The translations under genes and the position numbers were made by a program. The notes beneath the pieces are model-generated. The model had not been told where the DNA came from. It did not search any database and was given only the letters and a program-made list of their open reading frames with translations. This document shows positions 6,264 to 13,607 of a stretch of DNA of 15,014 bases, one piece after another (positions within the stretch are counted from its first letter, which is position 1; each line of letters starts with the position of its first letter). The DNA is from Amphritea sp. (GTDB lineage: Bacteria; Pseudomonadota; Gammaproteobacteria; Pseudomonadales; Balneatricaceae): NCBI GenBank assembly GCA_018067325.1, contig JAGPUU010000440.1, forward strand, positions 1 through 15,014, read 5' to 3'.

Positions 6264-6725
6264 TCAACGCTTATCAACCACCGCCAGTGTAACGGTCGCT
6301 TTAGAGACAAGCTCAGCCTTATCACCCGCGAGGCAAAAGAGCTCTGACTCTGCAATAATCAACTGTCCACCGGGCTTAAGCACCCATGACCGGCAATACA
6401 GCTGTTCACCTTTAGCCGCTCTGAGTAGGTTAACTTTAAACTCCGCCGTTAAGATTATCTGGCCTTCTGCCAACAGAGTGACGGCAGCAGTTCCCGCGGT
6501 ATGATCTGCCAGCGTGGCTTGCACACCGGCATGAACATAACCATCCTGCTGTAGGTGTTTTTCCTGCAACAGTACCTTTGACTCACACCGCCCCGCCTCA
6601 AAAGAGACGAGTTCAAAGTCAAGGTGGCGAACAAATGGAGCTTCATAGAAGACTCGCTCCACCTCTTCGGCAAAGCCCGGGTTGCGTATCTGATACTCGG
6701 CGGGCGTTGAAAGCAGATCAACCAT
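6264..6725 (-). CDS. PaaI-type hotdog thioesterase (first of two)
   Basis: A 153-aa hotdog-fold thioesterase of the PaaI/YiiD-like family. The core motif DGYVHAGVQATLADHTAGTA (61-80) holds the conserved His65 and Asp74. The tunnel strand ILTAEFKVNLLRAA (91-104) and the following basic and glycine-rich segment fit acyl-CoA binding. ATG 6725 gives four bases between the synthetase stop codon and this start. No strong ribosome site is seen, so translational coupling is likely; in-frame ATGs at 6743 and 6752 inside the synthetase gene are alternatives. It probably cleaves a CoA ester made by the upstream synthetase or prevents CoA trapping (inference). About 200 bases of structured DNA follow before the next gene. 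Confidence 0.87.
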   Translation of the reverse strand: MVDLLSTPAEYQIRNPGFAEEVERVFYEAPFVRHLDFELVSFEAGRCESKVLLQEKHLQQDGYVHAGVQATLADHTAGTAAVTLLAEGQIILTAEFKVNLLRAAKGEQLYCRSWVLKPGGQLIIAESELFCLAGDKAELVSKATVTLAVVDKR

Positions 6726-6729
6726 AGGG

Positions 6730-8388
6730 CTATGCCAGCCCATCCGTTTCATCTTTGGCTTTATTACGCAGTATAAAGCGCTGAATCTTTCCACTCGGCG
6801 TTTTCGGTAGCTCAGTCAAAAATTCAATTTCACGGGGAAACGCGTGGGTCGATAAACGATTACGTACATGGGTTTTCAACTCAGCGGCCAGCTCTTCGCT
6901 TGGCTCATACTGCGTCTTAAGTACCACGTACGCTTTGATAATCGCGCCACGTTCCAGATCCGGCTTACCGATCACGCCACTTTCAGCTACTGCTTCATGC
7001 TCCAGCAGTGTACTTTCAACATCCGATGGCCCTACACGGTAACCTGCGGTGGTAATGATATCGTCATCCCGCCCGTTAAATGAGTGGCTACCATCACCGT
7101 GACTAACGACGACATCACCCGTCAGATAGTACTTACCACGGAAAGGGTTCTTTTCACCCCAGGTATATCCCGGAAAGAAGAATAGTGGTGATTTTTCCAT
7201 ATCCACTGCCAACTCACCGATCTCACCTTCACCCAATTCATTCAGGTCATTATCCAGCGTGACAATCCGATGCCCAGGCATAGAGAAACCCATAGAACCG
7301 ACCCGCACAATACGCTGTTCAAGCTCGTGGTGATTACAGGCGGTCATACCGGTTTCAGTCTGACCATAATGGTCCATTACCGGACAACCCAAGCGACGCT
7401 CGACCCAGCCGATAACTTCGGGATTCAAAGACTCACCGGCACTACTGGCCAGTCTCAGGTTAAAGCTATCATCCCCTTCGAGGAGATGATCATTCGCCAT
7501 CAGCAAGCGGTACGCGGTTGGTGCAGCGGCCAGGTTGGTTATTTTATACTTACGCAACATTCCGTAAGTTGTTTCCGGGGTAAAGGCGTTTTCATTGAAG
7601 TGAGTAGTATTACCCAGTAACAGAGGACCAACCACCGCGTAGTAGAGGCCATAAGCCCAACCGGGATCAGCTACATTCCAGTAGCTATCTTCAGGCAGCA
7701 GGCCCACCGCATAACGCATATAAACGTAGAATGACAACAGCGCACGGGCAGGAACAGCAACCCCTTTAGCTTTGCCTACAGTACCGGAGGTAAACATCTG
7801 TAAGAACGGATCATCAGCGCCAATTCTCACCGGCTCAAATTCACTGCTTTGAGCGGCTAACTCGGCTTCAAAATCAGGCAACTCAGCATATTTGGAATCG
7901 GCTTTACCACGATTAAACAGCAGAACCGGTGGGCAACCATTAACGCTGTCCAGCTTGGACACGTTATCAGGATCGGTCACTAACAACTTGGTCTGCGCCT
8001 GGGTTACACGGTATTCGATAGCGCCGGCACCAAAAGCGGTAAACAGTGGTTGATACACTGCGCCAGCCTTAAGTACGCCCAGAACCACCACCAGCAGTTC
8101 AGGTGTTCTCGGCATCAAACAGGCAACACGATCGCCTTTACCAATGCCCTTGCTCTTAAGCAGATTTGCGAACTGCCCTGCGCGCTGCTGCATCTCGGCA
8201 AAAGTATGGCTGGAGGCTTCACGAACAACCCCTTCATAGTTAAGCGCAATGCGATCAGAATCTTCTGCCCAGCGATCACAGATCTCTTCGCAGACATTAA
8301 AACCCTCTTTAAGATTACCGACCAGCTTTTCCTCTATCAGGGCTGGCGTAAAAGAGTCGTAAAAATCCTGATAATTAGAAATTGTCAT
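6730..8388 (-). CDS. AMP-forming acyl-CoA synthetase
   Basis: A 552-aa member of the ANL (AMP-binding) superfamily, activating a carboxylic acid with ATP and CoA to an acyl-CoA. All core motifs are present: the phosphate loop FTSGTVGKAKG (199-209), the adenine-binding DHYGQTETG (339-347), YYLTGD (420-425), the hinge region GRDDDIITTAGYRVGP (439-454) and the C-terminal catalytic Lys534 in PKTPSGKIQR. The layout resembles acetyl/propionyl and medium-chain type synthetases rather than long-chain FadD, so a short or medium, perhaps branched, acid is likely (inference). It is third in the operon, after a 124-base A/T-rich gap downstream of the CoA-transferase gene that could hold an internal promoter, and 4 bases before the thioesterase gene. 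ATG follows AAGAGG at a normal distance. Confidence 0.93.
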   Translation of the reverse strand: MTISNYQDFYDSFTPALIEEKLVGNLKEGFNVCEEICDRWAEDSDRIALNYEGVVREASSHTFAEMQQRAGQFANLLKSKGIGKGDRVACLMPRTPELLVVVLGVLKAGAVYQPLFTAFGAGAIEYRVTQAQTKLLVTDPDNVSKLDSVNGCPPVLLFNRGKADSKYAELPDFEAELAAQSSEFEPVRIGADDPFLQMFTSGTVGKAKGVAVPARALLSFYVYMRYAVGLLPEDSYWNVADPGWAYGLYYAVVGPLLLGNTTHFNENAFTPETTYGMLRKYKITNLAAAPTAYRLLMANDHLLEGDDSFNLRLASSAGESLNPEVIGWVERRLGCPVMDHYGQTETGMTACNHHELEQRIVRVGSMGFSMPGHRIVTLDNDLNELGEGEIGELAVDMEKSPLFFFPGYTWGEKNPFRGKYYLTGDVVVSHGDGSHSFNGRDDDIITTAGYRVGPSDVESTLLEHEAVAESGVIGKPDLERGAIIKAYVVLKTQYEPSEELAAELKTHVRNRLSTHAFPREIEFLTELPKTPSGKIQRFILRNKAKDETDGLA

Positions 8389-8512
8389 TATTAGCCTCTT
8401 ATTATGTTTATTCAGGCGCTACAGAATATTTCTACTGCAGGCTCTTCAAATTAATTACTTTTATCAAACAAATTTTTTTAAACTAATTCTCACAGACATA
8501 AGCTGCTACTCA

Positions 8513-9652
8513 TCAATCAAACAATCCCGCTGAGCGAAGCTTCTCAATCTCCGAGGAGCTGTAGTCCAACCCCTTCATCACCACTTCGGTCTGTTCACCA
8601 CAGCGGGGGGCGGGCCTGATGGCCTGCTGTTTAAACCCTAACGCAGAAGCAATCTGCTGCTCGCCACTACTTTGTTTCACAATCATGTTTCGAGCGGAAA
8701 ACTGGGGGTGACATGCGGCTTCAGATACCGTCAACACAGGTTCAACACAGATATCCAGCCCGGCAAGCTGTTCACACCAGTTGGCTAAATCCTGTCGCCT
8801 GAATTTCTGTTGAAGTAGCGTTTTAAACTGAGCGGTTTCCAGAGGAGGCTGGTCCGGTATATTCAGTGCGTTAGCCAAGCCCCGACGAAACTGGGGCTCC
8901 AGGCTGCCAACAGAGATATACCTGTCGTCGGCAGTACGGTAGTAATCGTAAAAACTACCACCATTAAGGAAATTACTTTCCGGTTCGGGGTCTGCCCCAC
9001 CATTCAATGCGCCGGGCGCCATCAGGGCCTGCATTGCCAAAGTGTTATCGGCCATTGAGATATCTAGATAGCAGCCCTCACCCGTCGAATGACGACCGAT
9101 AACCGCTGCCAGAATAGCGATAACCGCCGGATGGGATCCTGCACCAACATCAGCGACCTGCAATCCCATAGGCGCAGGACCTGAACTCATGCGTCCCATA
9201 TGACTGGCAGCGCCTGATAACGCCAGATAGTTCAGATCATGACCCGCTTTATCACGGTACGGGCCGTTCTGACCATAACCGGTCAGAGAACAATAGATAA
9301 GCGCCGGGTTAGCCGCTTTCAGACTGTCATAATCCAGTCCTAAGCGAGCCATAACACCGGGCCGGAATTGCTCAATTAAAATATCGTATTCACCCACCAG
9401 CTTAGCAATCAGCTTGCTCGCCTCTGGGTGTTTAAGGTTGAGTGCAATAGAATCTTTGCCACGATTAAGATAACTAAACGCGGCAGACTGCCCATCAACC
9501 TGTGGTGACATATTGCGCACCAGATCAGGTCGGGACGCTGATTCCACCCGTAGTACCTCGGCCCCAAGATCGGCCAACAACATCGTCGCATAAGGGCCCG
9601 GAAGCAGGGTCGACAGATCGAGTATTTTAAGGCCCTTCAGAGGCGTGTTCAA
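8513..9652 (-). CDS. CaiB/BaiF (family III) protein, alpha-methylacyl-CoA racemase-like
   Basis: A 379-aa class III CoA-transferase family protein. The N-terminal GLKILDLSTLLPGPYATMLL is typical of the family. Residues corresponding to the racemase catalytic set of M. tuberculosis MCR (Arg91, His126, Asp156, Glu241) appear as Arg97 in EQFRPG, His138 in AGHDLNY, Asp168 in QVADVGAG and Glu252 in SLEPQF. I therefore favour interconversion of (R)- and (S)-2-methylacyl-CoA over CoA transfer. The assignment of numbers is by eye. The start is TTG at 9652, with AGGTGA just upstream and only 9 bases after the dehydrogenase stop; no ATG or GTG fits the conserved N-terminus. Its place between an acyl-CoA dehydrogenase and an acyl-CoA synthetase suits methyl-branched acid breakdown. 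Confidence 0.9.
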   Translation of the reverse strand: MNTPLKGLKILDLSTLLPGPYATMLLADLGAEVLRVESASRPDLVRNMSPQVDGQSAAFSYLNRGKDSIALNLKHPEASKLIAKLVGEYDILIEQFRPGVMARLGLDYDSLKAANPALIYCSLTGYGQNGPYRDKAGHDLNYLALSGAASHMGRMSSGPAPMGLQVADVGAGSHPAVIAILAAVIGRHSTGEGCYLDISMADNTLAMQALMAPGALNGGADPEPESNFLNGGSFYDYYRTADDRYISVGSLEPQFRRGLANALNIPDQPPLETAQFKTLLQQKFRRQDLANWCEQLAGLDICVEPVLTVSEAACHPQFSARNMIVKQSSGEQQIASALGFKQQAIRPAPRCGEQTEVVMKGLDYSSSEIEKLRSAGLFD

Positions 9653-9661
9653 AGTATCACC

Positions 9662-10819
9662 TCAGCCTGCCGCCTGCAGAATTTCACGGGCTATAATCAG
9701 ACGCTGAACTTCACTAGTACCTTCATAGATTGAGGTAATTCGCACATCGCGGGTCATTCGCTCCAGCGGATATTCCTGCATGTAGCCATACCCGCCCAAT
9801 AACTGCAGCGCTGTATAACAAGCCTGATTAGCCTTCTCGCTGGCAAATAACTTCGCCATGGAGGCTTCTTTTGCATAGCTTAGCCCTCGCTCTTTGCGAT
9901 CCGCCGCGCTCATCAATAGCAGTCTGGCCGCTTCTAGCTCGGTCATTCGATCCGCCATCATCCACTGCAGGCCCTGAAAATCAGCAATAGGCTTACCAAA
10001 CTGTTTGCGTTCTTTTGTGTAAGAGATCGCATATTCCATCGCTGCCTGACCTATCCCTAGCGCCAGAGAACCGATACCGATTCGGCCGCCTGCCAGTTCG
10101 GTAACCGCGATACGGAAACCATCATTCAGCTTACCCAGAATGGCTGAGTCGGGTACTTCACAAGACTCAAAATGCACTTCGTTGGTGGCAGAACCATGCT
10201 GACCCATCTTCTTTTCAGCGGGCCCAATAGAAACGCCTTCTGCATCTGCAGGCACCAAAAAGCAGGTAATGCCTTTACCTTTTTTAGCCTCCGGGTCGGT
10301 AACCGCCCAGACAACAAATACACCGGCAAACTCGGCACTGGTAATCCATTGTTTGGTACCAGAAATAGACCAGCCATTATCTGTCTTTAGCGCTTTAGTA
10401 CGCATTGATGCAGGATCTGAACCCGCCCCGGCTTCGGTAAGACAGAAACTTCCGCTGAGGTATTCACCGCTACAAATTTTTGGCAGATACTGCTGTTTCT
10501 GTTCATCACTACCAACGACCTGAATCACCTCAGCTACCATATTAGTCACAGACATGGTTACTGCCGTCGATGCGCAGGCTTTAGCGATCTCAGTCACGGC
10601 CAGACTAAAGGCGACGGAACCGGCTTCAGTGCCACCATATTCAGCATCGATATTCAGACCCATAAAACCGAGTTCTGCCAGCTGCAAGCAATGGCCTTTG
10701 AGGATGCTTTTATCTTTAGTTTGATCCAGCGTTTCTGCCAGCGGTGCTAATTCGTTTTCTGCAAATCGTTTGGCAGCATCCTGAATCATCTGCTGCTCTT
10801 CAGTAAAACTCAGATCCAT
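9662..10819 (-). CDS. Acyl-CoA dehydrogenase
   Basis: A 385-aa FAD-dependent dehydrogenase forming the trans-2,3-double bond of an acyl-CoA and passing electrons to ETF. It has the N-terminal helical domain (LSFTEEQQMIQDAAKRFA), signature 1 CLTEAGAGSD (126-135), and a middle beta domain with NGWSISGTKQWIT (148-160). Signature 2 is the QLLGGYGYMQEYPLERM region (339-355). The catalytic base Glu366 sits in IYEGTSEVQ, the usual position for short-, medium- and short-branched-chain members; isovaleryl and long-chain enzymes place theirs elsewhere. This argues for a short/medium or short-branched substrate. AGGAT lies 7 bases before the ATG. It is the first gene of the six-gene minus-strand operon and divergent from the DUF523 gene. 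Confidence 0.95.
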   Translation of the reverse strand: MDLSFTEEQQMIQDAAKRFAENELAPLAETLDQTKDKSILKGHCLQLAELGFMGLNIDAEYGGTEAGSVAFSLAVTEIAKACASTAVTMSVTNMVAEVIQVVGSDEQKQQYLPKICSGEYLSGSFCLTEAGAGSDPASMRTKALKTDNGWSISGTKQWITSAEFAGVFVVWAVTDPEAKKGKGITCFLVPADAEGVSIGPAEKKMGQHGSATNEVHFESCEVPDSAILGKLNDGFRIAVTELAGGRIGIGSLALGIGQAAMEYAISYTKERKQFGKPIADFQGLQWMMADRMTELEAARLLLMSAADRKERGLSYAKEASMAKLFASEKANQACYTALQLLGGYGYMQEYPLERMTRDVRITSIYEGTSEVQRLIIAREILQAAG

Positions 10820-10876
10820 CGGGTAATCCTATTCTTATTATCAAAGACCGTTCAGGATCACTTAAGATCACCGTAA

Positions 10877-10900
10877 GGGTATTCCCCTAAGTATATACCC
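10877..10900. promoter_or_regulatory. Inverted repeat upstream of the acyl-CoA operon
   Basis: gggtat (10877-10882) and ataccc (10895-10900) form a 6-bp inverted repeat, about 60-80 bases before the dehydrogenase ATG and overlapping a TATACT-like element on the minus strand. A direct repeat of gatcac lies about 10-20 bases closer to the gene. It is a plausible operator for an unseen regulator; no regulator gene is in the operon. Confidence 0.35.
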
Positions 10901-11016
10901 AGAACAACCCCTAGCGTAAACAGTAAACTGAAGTTTTTTTTATAACTTTAAGGTCTGAAAGCCCATATTTAAACTGCCGCAGATCATTTAACCGTAACAT
11001 TCGTGCTTTAGTTTTA

Positions 11017-11044
11017 TTGCTCTAAGCCTGATTACTGTTAGAAT
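11017..11044 (+). promoter_or_regulatory. Sigma-70 promoter of the DUF523 operon
   Basis: TTGCTC (11017-11022), 16 bases, then TAGAAT (11039-11044), preceded by TG at 11036-11037 as an extended -10. The predicted start of transcription is about 30 bases before the ATG at 11080. Confidence 0.5.
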
Positions 11045-11079
11045 CCGCGCCGACACTTAATATCTGAACAAACTGAATT

Positions 11080-11589
11080 ATGAATAAAAAAAATAAAATA
11101 CTGATCAGTGCGTGTCTGTTAGGGAATAAAGTCCGTTATGATGGAAAGGACAACCTGATAGATAACGATTTGATACGCCGCTTAAACAAACAGGGACGCC
11201 TCATATCCGTCTGCCCCGAAATCGAGGGAGGACTCCCTACACCCCGTCCTCCGGCAGAAATTCAAGACAAATTTCCTCTGCGCATCACCGCGATTAACGG
11301 TGAAGATGTTACACCTCAGTTTTTAGCCGGTGCCGAAAGAGCGCTGGAGATTGCTAAGCGCGAAGGTTGTTGCTGTGCGTTTCTAAAATCTCGCAGCCCA
11401 TCCTGTGGCAATCTGGAAGTCTACGACGGTAATTTCACCGGAACTATAAAGTCAGGATCAGGAGCCACTGCAGATGAGCTTATGCGCAACGGAATTCCAG
11501 TATACAATGAGAGACAGCTCGATCAGTTGATCGAATTTATTGAGTTGCTGGATGAACGTGAACCTGAACTAGGTCTACGCGCCAGCTGA
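11080..11589 (+). CDS. DUF523 protein, TudS-like
   Basis: A 169-aa protein of the DUF523 (YbbK) family. Conserved blocks are SACLLGNKVRYDG (10-22), CPEIEGGLPTPRPPAEI (45-61), LKSRSPSCG (102-110) and the GSGATADELMRNGIPVYNE region near 126-144. Cys12, Cys45 and Cys109 occupy the three positions expected to hold a [4Fe-4S] cluster in TudS, the thiouracil desulfidase described in this family. An unusual Cys-Cys-Cys run at 97-99 precedes the third block. A related sulfur-removing reaction on thiolated nucleobases or another thioamide is a reasonable inference, not shown. Ribosome site is weak. It is first in a plus-strand operon with MscS and GFA genes; functional links to them are unclear. Confidence 0.9.
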   Translation: MNKKNKILISACLLGNKVRYDGKDNLIDNDLIRRLNKQGRLISVCPEIEGGLPTPRPPAEIQDKFPLRITAINGEDVTPQFLAGAERALEIAKREGCCCAFLKSRSPSCGNLEVYDGNFTGTIKSGSGATADELMRNGIPVYNERQLDQLIEFIELLDEREPELGLRAS

Positions 11590-11626
11590 TCTTTAGCTGG
11601 CCGGTTCTGAATTACCGGCGCGCCGG
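11581..11626 (+). other. Stacked hairpins between the DUF523 and channel genes
   Basis: gccagct/agctggc (11581-11587 with 11595-11601) contains the DUF523 stop codon. It is followed by gccggt/accggc (11600-11605 with 11614-11619) and a perfect 12-bp palindrome ccggcgcgccgg (11615-11626). They overlap, so alternative pairings are possible. No T run follows, so partial attenuation or mRNA processing is more likely than full termination. The channel gene's AGGAG site follows at once. Confidence 0.5.
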
Positions 11627-11643
11627 ATTCAGGAGACGCCCCC

Positions 11644-12498
11644 ATGATTCAGGAAGAACTTGCCACTCTGACCCATCTATACAGCCTGCTTATCGATTTC
11701 TTTGTAAACTATAGTTTTCAGGTTATCGGGGCGGTGATTATTCTAATCATCGGCCTTATTGTGGCTCGTTGGATCGGCAAACTGACACTTCGCCTGTGCC
11801 TGCGCCACAACGTTGATATCACCCTCAGCAACTTTATCAGTAGCACCATAAAGCTGCTGTTGATAACGATGGTTGCCGTAATCTGTTTAGGTAAATTCGG
11901 CATTAGCGTGGCCCCGTTTATCGCGGCAATCGGTGCAATTTCTCTGAGTATAGGACTCGCCCTTCAGGGAGTATTTTCGAACTACGGAGCAGGTTTCACC
12001 ATTATCATTACCCGGCCTTTTGTCGTTGGGAACACCATTCGTTGTAACGATGTCTGCGGTGTCGTGAAAGAGATTCACCTGGCCTACACTCAGCTGACGA
12101 CAGAGGACGGCGAGTTGGTCACTATCCCCAACAAACATATTGTCGGCGAAGTACTGGTTAACAGTTTTGAAAACACCATCGTCGAAGCGTCAATCGGCAT
12201 CAGTTACGCAGCGGACCCTGATAAAGCGATAGGCCTGATCAAAGCGCTACTCGAAACCAACAACGCAGTAGTTCAGGACCCGGCACCGCAAGTCGGAATT
12301 GCAGGTTTTGGCGATTCCTCGGTGGAGATTGCTTACCGCTATTGGGTACCGTCAAAAAGCCTCTTCGAGCTACAGTTTCAGGTTAATGGTGCAATCTATA
12401 GTGCGTTTCGCGAAACCGGCATTGAGATACCCTTTCCTCAGCGTGAAGTTACCCTTAAAACACCTCTGAAAGCTGAACAAGAACTGGAGCGTTTATGA
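11644..12498 (+). CDS. Small MscS-family mechanosensitive channel
   Basis: A 284-aa inner-membrane channel that opens under membrane tension to release solutes in hypo-osmotic shock. Three transmembrane segments lie at about 24-45, 63-84 and 89-125. The pore helix LSIGLALQGVFSNYGAGFTI (101-120) and the following RPFVVGNTI (124-132) match the family's ring of the beta domain. The rest forms the cytoplasmic vestibule. Length is that of E. coli MscS (286 aa). The canonical Gly/Ala-rich packing pattern of TM3 is partly altered, with bulky Val110, Phe111 and Tyr114, and four cysteines (52, 81, 134, 138) are present. AGGAG precedes the ATG. The stop overlaps the next gene's start as ATGA, indicating co-translation. 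Confidence 0.93.
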   Translation: MIQEELATLTHLYSLLIDFFVNYSFQVIGAVIILIIGLIVARWIGKLTLRLCLRHNVDITLSNFISSTIKLLLITMVAVICLGKFGISVAPFIAAIGAISLSIGLALQGVFSNYGAGFTIIITRPFVVGNTIRCNDVCGVVKEIHLAYTQLTTEDGELVTIPNKHIVGEVLVNSFENTIVEASIGISYAADPDKAIGLIKALLETNNAVVQDPAPQVGIAGFGDSSVEIAYRYWVPSKSLFELQFQVNGAIYSAFRETGIEIPFPQREVTLKTPLKAEQELERL

Positions 12499-12941
12499 AC
12501 CAAACTGAACAGGACAATAACCTACAGGAAGAGGCCATTTCCGGCAGTTGCCTCTGTGGTGCCGTCACTTATCAATTTCAGGGGGAGCCCAGAGGCTTTC
12601 AGTACTGTCATTGCTCCCGCTGCCAAAAGGTCAGTGGCAGCGCCCATGGTTCAATTATGTTTGTGAAGCCTGAACAGTTTAAGTGGCTCAGTGGCGAAGC
12701 GCTGGTTACTCGTTTTGAAGTGCCCGAAGCCGAGTTTTACGCCTCTTGTTTCTGTAGTAAATGCGGATCTTCCCTACCCTGGGAAGTCAAAGGTGCCAAC
12801 AATATCGCCATTCCAGCCGGCACTCTGGATCAGGACCCCTGCATCAAGCCCCGACGCAATATCTTTTACGACTCCCGCGCTGACTGGTTTGAATCCAGTG
12901 GTGACCTGAAATGTTTTTCAGAAGGCCCTACCAGTAAATAA
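12495..12941 (+). CDS. GFA-family zinc-binding protein
   Basis: A 148-aa protein of the GFA (glutathione-dependent formaldehyde-activating enzyme/CENP-V) family. It shows the family's cysteine pattern: Cys19-x-Cys21 in SCLCGAV, Cys38-x-Cys40-x-x-Cys43 in CHCSRC, and Cys85-x-Cys87-x-x-Cys90 in CFCSKCGSSLPW, which bind structural and catalytic-type zinc. The ending (PRRNIFYDSRADW, 119-131) is also typical. The formaldehyde-glutathione activity named for the family has been doubted for many members, so the function is open. It starts inside the stop codon of the channel gene (ATGA) and is followed 8 bases later by a strong terminator, so it ends the operon. Confidence 0.92.
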   Translation: MNQTEQDNNLQEEAISGSCLCGAVTYQFQGEPRGFQYCHCSRCQKVSGSAHGSIMFVKPEQFKWLSGEALVTRFEVPEAEFYASCFCSKCGSSLPWEVKGANNIAIPAGTLDQDPCIKPRRNIFYDSRADWFESSGDLKCFSEGPTSK

Positions 12942-12949
12942 CAGCATAA

Positions 12950-12974
12950 AAAAAGGCCCTCTCAGGGCCTTTTT
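12950..12974. terminator. Bidirectional rho-independent terminator
   Basis: A perfect 11-bp stem (aaaaaggccct with agggccttttt) around a ctc loop gives a T run on either strand. It serves the GFA gene on the plus strand and the convergent DUF3087 gene on the minus strand. Confidence 0.92.
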
Positions 12975-12987
12975 AATAAAGAACATA

Positions 12988-13494
12988 TCAATACTTATCT
13001 AGCATCTGCGGTTTGAAATCTTCGGTGCTTATTGAAAAACCACTCTGCTCTATCGTCTGTTGAAGCTCGCGCATCGCTCTGTGCAGATCTTCCATGGTAA
13101 TAGTATTGTTATCGAGATTATAAAGCTGTTCAGAACCATTATAGCTCCAATTCATAATCACCATGGCATCCTGATCACCGGTTTCAATCGCCGCTTTAAT
13201 ATGTTTCTGCTTACGATAGATTCGGTTAAGCATCTGCTTAAGATCCCACACATAGATCACTTCATACATAAACTCATGATCACGATTCTTCCGCAGTAAG
13301 ATGAGGATGATGACACCACCGATGGCAACACCGGTCAGATTGAGCCAGAAATTTTCACCGTTAGCATTCCCAAACAGCTGAATCAGAATGGTTGATATTG
13401 ATAACGCGATCACCGCGAGGACAACAACAATACCGACCATTAGATACTTATAATGTTTAGCATACCGTTCTTTGTTAATCTGTTTCAGCTGCAT
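12988..13494 (-). CDS. DUF3087 family membrane protein
   Basis: A 168-aa protein resembling the DUF3087 family of gammaproteobacterial inner-membrane proteins of unknown function. It has a basic N-terminus (MQLKQINKERYAKHYKY), two membrane helices at about 17-41 and 50-68 with the conserved FWLNLTGVAIGG between and within them, and a charged cytoplasmic domain. That domain contains EVIYVWDLKQMLNRIYRK (78-95), the best conserved stretch. The ATG at 13494 is chosen because a near-consensus promoter lies inside the longer reading frame that would begin at a TTG at 13566. It is a single-gene transcript, divergent from the lipoprotein gene. No function is assigned. Confidence 0.82.
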   Translation of the reverse strand: MQLKQINKERYAKHYKYLMVGIVVVLAVIALSISTILIQLFGNANGENFWLNLTGVAIGGVIILILLRKNRDHEFMYEVIYVWDLKQMLNRIYRKQKHIKAAIETGDQDAMVIMNWSYNGSEQLYNLDNNTITMEDLHRAMRELQQTIEQSGFSISTEDFKPQMLDKY

Positions 13495-13524
13495 ATCTGT
13501 ATACCGGAAGAATTTAGTGGCGCG

Positions 13525-13553
13525 ATTATAGTACCTGTGAGGAATAGCTCCAA
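13525..13553 (-). promoter_or_regulatory. Sigma-70 promoter of the DUF3087 gene
   Basis: On the minus strand, TTGGAG (13548-13553), 17 bases, then a perfect TATAAT (13525-13530). The predicted leader is only about 25 bases before the ATG at 13494, which settles the start choice. Confidence 0.7.
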
Positions 13554-13607
13554 GGTAACAGGTCAACTATCTTGTAAGTGTGATGTAAATATCTAAGGAA
13601 GGTCAAA

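Noticed and set aside
6077..6292. Plus-strand open frame with hydrophobic repeats (LTVM-like)
   Set aside because: The hydrophobic pattern comes from the 15-bp tandem units; it has no ribosome site and runs through the palindrome.
13495..13566. N-terminal extension of the DUF3087 gene to a TTG at 13566
   Set aside because: A near-consensus -35/-10 pair lies inside it, so it is upstream of the transcript start.
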